64,000 bases of DNA, taken from the NCBI RefSeq assembly GCF_000003815.2, contig NC_049994.1, positions 9,036,469 through 9,100,468 of the forward strand, given 5' to 3'. The notes under the pieces are model-generated. The model saw only the letters and a list, made by a program, of their open reading frames with translations, had not been told where the DNA came from and did not search any database. Of this stretch, positions 11,101-20,100 are shown one piece after another; position 1 is the stretch's first letter; each line of letters begins with the position of its first letter. The DNA comes from Branchiostoma floridae. Its lineage: Eukaryota; Chordata; Leptocardii; Amphioxiformes; Branchiostomatidae. Made by a program: the position numbers and the translations under genes.

Positions 11101-14100
11101 ATCCGAATTGAGTATCCGCTAGCAGACAATTGCTTTCAACGAATTTCTGTAAGCGAGTATTTAAAAGGAATGTGAACAATTTGGACAGACAGCTTGAGAT
11201 GGCGATTCCTCTATAATTATCTACGTTAGATTTGTCGCCAGATTTAAAAATTGGTGTAAGGATACTTGTGGTCCAGTTAGATGGAAATTTGTTGTTGGAA
11301 AGGATTGTATTAAAGAGAATGACCAGTGGTTCGCATATCTTTTCTGCCCCATATTTTAACATCTCGTTTGAAATAGAGTCAATACCACATGCTTTTCCAG
11401 ATTTTAGTGATTTCAAACCAGTCATAATTTCTGGTGTCGTGAAAGGGTAATCTAATGAATTTTGGGCGTTTTTATCTAAATGTTTAAGAGAATCAGTGAC
11501 ACTTTTTTCAAAAGAACTGTCAAATTCATTGTTTTTTACCAGATTATTTAATCCTTGAAAGTGTTCTATCCATTCTTTACTTGTGATATTAGGATCTATG
11601 TTACCGTTATGTTTTGTGCCGTTTACTTCCTTGACAAGAGTATTGAACAATGACCAAAATTGTTTGGGGTTTTTCTCATTTAATGTTTCTAGATCACGTA
11701 ATAGATTGGCTTTATAATTCCGTTTAGAATGTTTGATAATTTTTTTGTACTCTTTCAAGGCTGTGAAATACTTCGTTCTGGTTTCTTGTTTCCATGGTTC
11801 TTTCCTCAGTTCTAAAGATAATCTTTTTACTCTTTGACGTAGGGACCAACAATTTTGATCAAACCAAATTTTGTTCTTTTTGATTTGTGTCTTTTTATTG
11901 TTTTGTATCTTACGTCTTATTCTAAGAGAACTTTTGGAAACATCTAATACTAGAGTTCAACGAACACATACCTTTGCCAAATAAACCAGGTTTGTTATGT
12001 AGAATGATGTCTGTAGACATAAATGTGTTACTCATTACATTTTATTTTATATGCCTGGAGTTGGTTCATAACATTTTGCCATTGCTTATGCAAATTAGAT
12101 CCCTATGCAGATTAGATTTACATAATGATATTAAATTGTATCAAGCATCATTTGCATAATAAATGTGTATTGATATTTCCTTCTTTCTTAGCTAAAAATG
12201 TGACAAGTTTGAAAGTCCTATAAGGAATGCAGTGGATTTACAAACTTTTCTCATTAATTATGCAAATTAGCAGTCGATTTGCATAATTATAATTCCATCA
12301 TGTAAGTCTTCCCTTTGGCTATCTACATACCAAAAACCATGACGATCCGTCAACACGTTTATATTTTCTCATTAATTATGCAAATGAGGCCGTCATTTGC
12401 ATAATTAATATGCATTGATATTTCTCTCTTCCTCATCTATATATGTGACAAGTCTGAAAGTCCTATCATGAAATGCAGTGGATTTATAAACTTTCCTCAT
12501 TAATTATGCAAATTAGTTGCTGATTTGCATAATTGGTATTCCATTGTGTACATTGTTACTTGGGCTATCTACATACCAAAAACCATGACGATCCATCAAC
12601 ACGTTCTCGAGTTATTCTCGTCCAAACTTTGAAAGGAAATCGGCGACTGCAGTTCCAAACAAGCCGCTAGGAGGTCCAAACTTAAAGCACTTACTCTCTG
12701 CACCAAGGGCTATCTACCACTCAAAAATCATAACCACAGCAGGTCCAGAACACGAGATAAAAAAAATTGAGGTTTTGCTGCAGTACCTTAGCAAGCCGCT
12801 AGGGGGCCCATTATCGAACTTGACCTTCGTTTTCCCGACTCCTACCCACCTACCAAATATTATTGGGATCCATCAAAGGCTTCTTGAGTTATACTGTTAA
12901 CACACAGACACACAGACTCACAAGCCTAAAACATAACCTTAGCCATTCTGGCAAAGGTAAAAATTTCAGTGAAGCTTGTTACGGCCTCCTCTGACGAGTG
13001 GAATGTTTTGTTGCAGAAATCTCTCAGTTTTGAATGCGTGTCTTTGTTGTTTATAGTATCTAAATATAATTGTTTTGATTCGTCAGTCCAAATGAATTGT
13101 GTTGGTTTAGGATTATAACATTGGCTATCCTCCTTCAGGACTAGAGGAGAGTGCTTTGTAGACAGTGAGAAAGAGATGTGACAGTGATCGGAAAATGGCG
13201 ATATAGAATTAACATTCATATATTGTATATCGGTTAACATCGACCTTTGAGTGATGCAGTAGTCCACAACACTTGAACCATTATAATGATAACATGTAAA
13301 ATCACCTTTTAGATCCCCCGCGAATCTGCCATTCAATATGGTCAAATCAGCCGACGAGCACAATTCTATGAGGCGTTTACCGTAATTGTTTACTTTAGAA
13401 TCTCTATTGTTCCTTTTCTTTGTATCTAAAACATCTTTTGTCAGGGGGTCATCCGGGGAATCAATACTAAAATAGGTTTCCAAAACAGATCCTGTTCTAG
13501 CATTGAAATCCCCTAGGATGATTATGTCACCAAGATTGGAGAATTTGCAGATATCAATGGATAATGTATCAAATGGGTCGACTTGTATGGACTTTGAGGA
13601 TTCGGGAGGGATATAAATGTTGCAAATGTATGACACTACAGCTAACTTAAAACCACCGCGAAAAAACAACTCCACTTTCCGCTAACGCGAAATTAAATCC
13701 CCGCGAACTTAAATGCACTTACAGCATAGTATGTATAGATTCCATGCCACATTGTAGACAGGGATTCTGTAACTACATTTGTCTAATATGTGTCTAGTTT
13801 GAAAATTGACTGGAAGGGTTAGAATCTACATCACACTTCGTCATCCAAAGAGTACATATCTGCAGGGACAATTAATCAGCCATTAAATGACAACAAAGGT
13901 CTACATCTGATAAAATGTTGAGTCATAAAAAACATTTTCATTCTGGCATTTTCAGCAGCTCAGCGAAAGCCGAAAGCTCATTTAATATTTTGCACAAATA
14001 TTTGTTGTATATTAGTCTGATACAACTTTGTTGCTATTATGGCCTTCAAAATGTGGCCTTCAAAAGGAACATACCTACAGCTGTGATGGTATGGTGAAAG

Positions 14101-17100
14101 CATAGTAAATAAATTCATTAAGTAATACATCGACATAAAGAGGATCTACGATTAAAGAAAAACTACACAGCAAGAACAAACAACACATCGCCTTTTGCAA
14201 GCATGCATTTCATAGGTGAAAACAAGCACACACCGCCAATATCCATATTTTCAAGGCAAGAGTCGGGGAAAATGGCTCTCAAAGAATGTTGAGCAGAAGG
14301 AAAGATTTCTAGACGGGTAGAAGAGTCATGTTTTTGATCGGCGCTAGCGCTATTTGAATATTACAGGCGTTTGCGTTCAGATTGCATTTTTTCCACTCCT
14401 TTTTCATCTCAGAACGTGTCGTGCAAATGTGGAGTGAGTGGAAATTTAACAAAGTTTGCTGGCCTTCTATGGGATGTGGACTTCTGGTCATAGCATCAGT
14501 TGTCATCGCTGGCATCATGACAACTCACTTCCTGATCACTTCCGATGGGAGGGTAAGCTAAGAACTCTTGTTTACAGGGCCGAGTGGCCACACATGTACA
14601 TGCTTAAGCATTCTAATTTGCAGACGTCGGCTAGCCTGGGTACCATCCTCCATACTAGCTGCTGACTCAATCTTTTCACTTGCTTAATAGGTTGATGCTA
14701 TGGAGGATGGTACCCAGGCTAGACTTTGGCAGGCGACCGTCAGGCCAAGGCAAAACAATCATAAACCATCAAGTAATCGGAAAATTGCGCGTGAACGCAT
14801 TGTCAGTGACGTCTACAACGAGGCTATATCATGAGAAGCGGTTGCTTATGAATCAAACAACGATCAATGACATTTCATAGTTAGGCTGCATTTCCTTAGC
14901 CCCCGGCCCATTCGGCAATTTCGCTGCGACCTCGATTTCTGCCATTGACTTTATAACTAGAATATTATAAAAATTTTAGTGTGTGACTAAAACAAAGACA
15001 ACGAAACTCACAAAACGTAGTAAGGTTGCAATGCGGCCGCCGCGAGATTGACTTACTAGTGGACTTGAAGCGGAATATCAGATATATTTGAATGTTGTGC
15101 TCTTGTACCTAGGTGGCTTTTGGTTCAAAGCTGAAACAAAATGGCACGATGATTCTGGAATCCAGCACACCATGGAAGAAGACATTCTATGAAGAAGAAA
15201 ACAATTCGGCTTTTGACGAGTTTATAGTTTTTGACTCGACGCCAACGTACTTGCCATTTACGAACAGCAGTGTGACCTCTGATGCCTTACCAGGAACTAC
15301 CACATTTCTGTTAACCGCCGGTAAGTAATTATAATGCTGAACCAAAAAAAGCAATTACTCTTGAAAGAAACTGGATATGATTTTGGAAACGGTCAGACGT
15401 TTCGGATAGCATCCTCTATCTTTCTTCAGTGACACAGACTGTTTCCAAAATCATATCCAGTTGCTTGAGTAACTGCTTTTTGGCCTATCTTATAAGCTGG
15501 ATGTCTAACCTTAATCGACGAGACTGCAGGTTTATGATTTTTCAGATACCATTTCCTAAAATCATGAATGTTCAGAGCTATGTATTGTTGCTGATGCTCT
15601 TCTGATTTTCATGGCATTTGACATAAGGTCATTTTTTTTCATCATCAATCTTCATATACAGACCTAAATGAGTGTGCAAAGAAACCATGCAAACATGGAG
15701 CCTGCAAGGACAGAGATGAGGGATACAAATGTACCTGCTCACCTGGATGGACTGGACAGAACTGTCAGCAAGGTGAGTTATTTTTCTTAGCTATTTTATC
15801 CTGCATATTCAATATCTACAATCTAATATCTACCTGATCTCTCTAGTCTAATAATTACACAATATTTCATTCATTACACAGACATTGACGAGTGCACTAA
15901 GAATCCATGCCAACAAGGACACTGTGTGAACGAAAATGGCGGCTACAAATGTACCTGCTTACCTGGATGGACTGGACAGAAATGTAAAAAGGGTGAGTAG
16001 ATTTTCTAGACTATTTTATTTAATTTTCACACATTCAGCATCTACCATTGAACAGTGAGCTACTCATTTTGAGTTAGCAATATCAAGATATTTTACTCAT
16101 TTACAGACATCAATGAGTGCACCAAGAACCCATGCCAACACGGACGCTGTGTGAACAATGATGGTGGCTACAAATGTACCTGCTCACCTGGATGGACTGG
16201 ACAGAACTGTAACAAGGGTGAGTAGATTTTCTAGACTATTCTATTTAATTTTCACACATTCAGCATCTACCATTGCCCATTTTGAGTTAGCACTATCAAG
16301 ATATTTTATATATTTACAGACATTAATGAGTGTAAGAGGAAACCATGCCGGCAAGGACGCTGTGTGAACAATGATGGTGGATACAAATGTACCTGCTTAC
16401 CTGGATGGACTGGACAGAACTGTAACCAAGGTGATGTCTGCATTTTGGGTCTATGTGTTGTTACACATGATTCAGGCCACCTAATCAAATAAGCACTTTC
16501 GTGGCTTTTTTTAGAAATCTAATGGGTTTCGTGGGTTTTTTTTTTCAGAAATCTAATGGGTTTGTATTTATTTCGCAATTTAGGAATGATGTTTCTTTTC
16601 TTATCCAATACAGACATCAATGAGTGTACCAGGAACCCATGCCAACATGGTCGCTGTGTGAACGAAAATGGCGGCTACAAATGCACCTGCTCACCTGGAT
16701 GGACTGGACAGAACTGTCAGCAAGGTGGGTTTTTTTCTAGACTATTTTAACCTTTTACATTCAGCATCAATAGTTCAACATTGACTTACTCTCTCAGTGT
16801 TAACAATTACACAATATTTCATTAATTACACAGACATTGACGAGTGTACCAGAAACCCATGCCAACACGGACAATGTGTGAACGAAAATGGCGGCTACAA
16901 ATGCACTTGCTCACCTGGATGGTCTGGTCAGTACTGCAACCGAGGTGAGCAATTTTTCTAAACTAATTCATTTTATTTTCACACATTCAGCTCTCTACCA
17001 TCGAACAGTGAGCTACCCATTTTGAGTTAGCAATATTAATATATATTTTTTTTTATTTGCAGACATCAATGAATGTATCAGCAACCCATGCCAACATGGA

Positions 17101-20100
17101 CACTGTGTGAACAAAGATGGTGGATACAAATGTACCTGCTCACCTGGATGGACTGGACAGAAATGTAACAAGGGTGAGTAGATTTTCTAGACTATTTTAT
17201 TTAATAGCCCGGTTGGGCAAAAATTGTACAATAAAGGTCTTCATTCAATTTAATTCTCACACATTCAGCATCTACCATTGAACAGTGAGCTACTCATTTT
17301 GAGTTAGCAATATCAAGATATTTTACTCATTTACAGACATCAATGAGTGCACCAAGAACCCATGCCAACACGGACGCTGTGTGAACAATGATGGTGGCTA
17401 CAAATGTACCTGCTCACCTGGATGGACTGGAAAGAACTGTCAGGAAGGTGATGTCTACATTAGGGTCTATGTGTTGTTACGCTTGATTCTGGCCACCTAA
17501 TAAAATAAGCACTTTTGTGACTTTTTTTAAGAACTCTAATGGGTTTGTATTTATTTCAAGATTTAGGAATGATATTTCTTTCCTTATCCTATACAGACAT
17601 CAATGAGTGTAACAGGAATCCATGCCAACATGGTCGCTGTGTGGACGAAAATGGCGGCTACAAATGCACCTGCTCACCTGGATGGACTGGACAGAACTGT
17701 CAGCAAGGTGAGTTTTTTCAAACGTTACTTTAAAAGGTTAAAACATCTTATGATATATCCCAAACGTCACAATCCATATTGACTCTGGTCAAATCTCGAG
17801 CTCATGATTAAGTTATGATCTATTTCTTTTAACATGTCCTGCTTTGAATGTTTTTGATTAGCAAGTATCAAACCTCTTAGCTTAAGTTGACTTTCAGATT
17901 CAGTCATCTAAATTTATATATTTTTCCGTATCATTATCTGAAGATAATGGTCTTTTCTTTACATTTATGAAGGATATTGCATTTATTGCCATGCAGATAT
18001 CGATGAGTGCACCAGGAAACCATGCCAACATGGACACTGTGTGAACAAAGATGGCGGCTACAAAATATGTACTTGCTCAGCTGGATGGACTGGACAGAAC
18101 TGTAACCAACGTGAATGAATGATTTTATTTGTAAAACATTGCAGCTTGGTAGCTGAATTGCGAGTTACATTACAATAATTGTGGGTTATCTCCACATACA
18201 TAAATTAGAACAAACATCGTGAATAAAACTAGGCTATTGAATCTCTGCATAAATCTGCATACATGGTATTCCGACAGTTTAGTACACAAAGATATTGTTT
18301 GAAAAGAAGCTAGGCTAATACAGACGTACTAATAGTCTCTAACATTGTACTAGTAGTCTCTAGGATACACTTTCGGACACTAGTGGCCACTTGCATACAA
18401 CAAATCTAATGCGCGTGGAATGAAGGATAACGCATGTCTTTTAGTCTTGCTTATCATTTTTGCACAATATGGTCTTCTGCTACGAAGACCGTAGTGAGTG
18501 TCCGCGGACCTGGTTAAGAATGCCCAGAGAGGAGAAGACTCATCCTGAAGGATATGTTCTAGAGTTCTCAGTGTAGCTCTCTCACGTCTACTAGCTAGTG
18601 TTGGGATAGAGTCAACAGGAAGTCCAATGATTCTCATACACCGCTTTTGAACAGATTCAAGAGAGTCCGAAAGATGATTTGGCAATCCTCCCCACACAGG
18701 GCTCGCGTACTCGAGGATAGGTCTAATAAACGTCAGGTAAATCTGGGTTAGGACGTCTACAGAGAGACCCGCTTTCTTAGCGATGCAAAGGTAGTAAATC
18801 CTCGGTCGGACTCTGCTCAGCATGTATTGTATGTGAGCATCCCAGGTGAGGTCATAAGAAATGTGAACACCAATGTGAGCTCCTTTCTAAGACTCCTGCA
18901 TTTTTGATTTAGGAGGAGACTAACTATTTCTTATTCAATCCTCTTCTTTTATTCTCAAAAGTTACTGTAGATTTTTTTAATTTTGTAGACACTTTAACCA
19001 GTTCGTATGTCATTTTCTTCCGGAGGGCTCTTTGGGGGACTTTTGAGCGTGACCACTACATGTCCCCGCGGTCCAAAAACGACAGTTCCTCTTTTTTTTT
19101 TTTTTTTTTTTACTCAATGGTCACCACGTAACAAGGCCTGAAGGCCACTCAAGGTTACGGATTACATGATTGGAACTAGGTACTCATTTTCACCTGAGTG
19201 AAGTGAGGAAAGTCGTGTAAAGTGCCTTTCCCAAGGGCACAAGATCGGTAACACAGCAGGCGGATTCGAACCCGCAACCTCTCGGTCACGGGCCGAAGAA
19301 ACTGCCACTGCGCTACACGGTCCTGGGTACCGGGTTCATTCAAGTCCAAATAGGCACGAGTCCCAGTAACAAAATAGACGCCGTAACCTACCCCTGGGAA
19401 ACATCGAGGTGTACCCACGATACCCGGCAGTCCACCGGGATATATTTGTGGCTACAACCACATTTTACCTCCATTAAAAATAGAGGCATTTGTTTTTTTG
19501 CCTGCGTTTGTGTTTCTGGATATTTGCGTTTACCATGACTTTAGAAGTTCTGATTAGATTCTTATGATGTTTGATATGTGGACAGGGATTGAGAAGACAA
19601 AGGTTAAGGTCGATTTTGGCCCCCCTGGTCTGTGACCTTGGTACTGCAGCAGAACTTCTGATTTTTGTGTCATTTGTCCTTGACATGCCAATTTGGTCTT
19701 GTTGTTTTAGCTTACCACTGTTTGTTGATTCAGCCAAACCATGCGAGCGTGGGTGGACTGGGTACAAAAACCACTGCTACAAGCATGTGAGAGACAAAGT
19801 CAACTGGGACACAGCAAAGTCACGATGCCAGAGATACGGCGCAAACCTTGCGTCCATCACAAGTGCTGAGGAGAACAACTTTATAGCAAATCTCATCAAG
19901 AATGGTGGGTAAAAATGTTGATATGATTCTTTTTGTTACTGTCAATAATTCAATCTTTGCATCTTTGGTTTGAAATTTATTCTTGCCTAGACCGAAATGG
20001 GTTAACATTGTACAGAAAAAAACTGCAGACCTGTTACTCTGAGCCCATGAAGAGTCATATGAACATAGCCAAAGGATACTAAAAACGCTCAGTTTGACTC

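Larger units (their letters stand above)
9102..13631 (-). mobile_element. 5'-truncated non-LTR retrotransposon (LINE) with endonuclease and reverse transcriptase
   Basis: On the minus strand: an APE-like endonuclease part (13631-12958), an interrupting element (12957-11971), then linker, reverse transcriptase and a C-terminal zinc-binding motif (11955-9221). The 3' end has AATAAA and a short TTG repeat tail (about 9102-9115). The endonuclease start is missing, as usual for 5'-truncated LINE copies. It sits in the lectin gene intron, antisense to the gene. The clade cannot be fixed by eye. Confidence 0.85.
8924..14412 (+). other. First intron of the lectin gene, filled with nested transposable elements
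   Basis: The donor AAAG|GTACGT at 8923/8924 and acceptor TTTTCATCTCAG at 14401-14412 are both phase 1, and joining them keeps the frame into the transmembrane exon. Most of the 5.5 kb is a foldback element split by a LINE, which is itself split by a TA-flanked element (separate entries). Sequence from 13726 to 14400 shows nothing recognisable. Confidence 0.65.

Noticed and set aside
19259-19323. tRNA gene on the minus strand
   Set aside because: Box A and box B are good, but it continues into a SINE body with a poly-A tail and the acceptor stem is not convincing.
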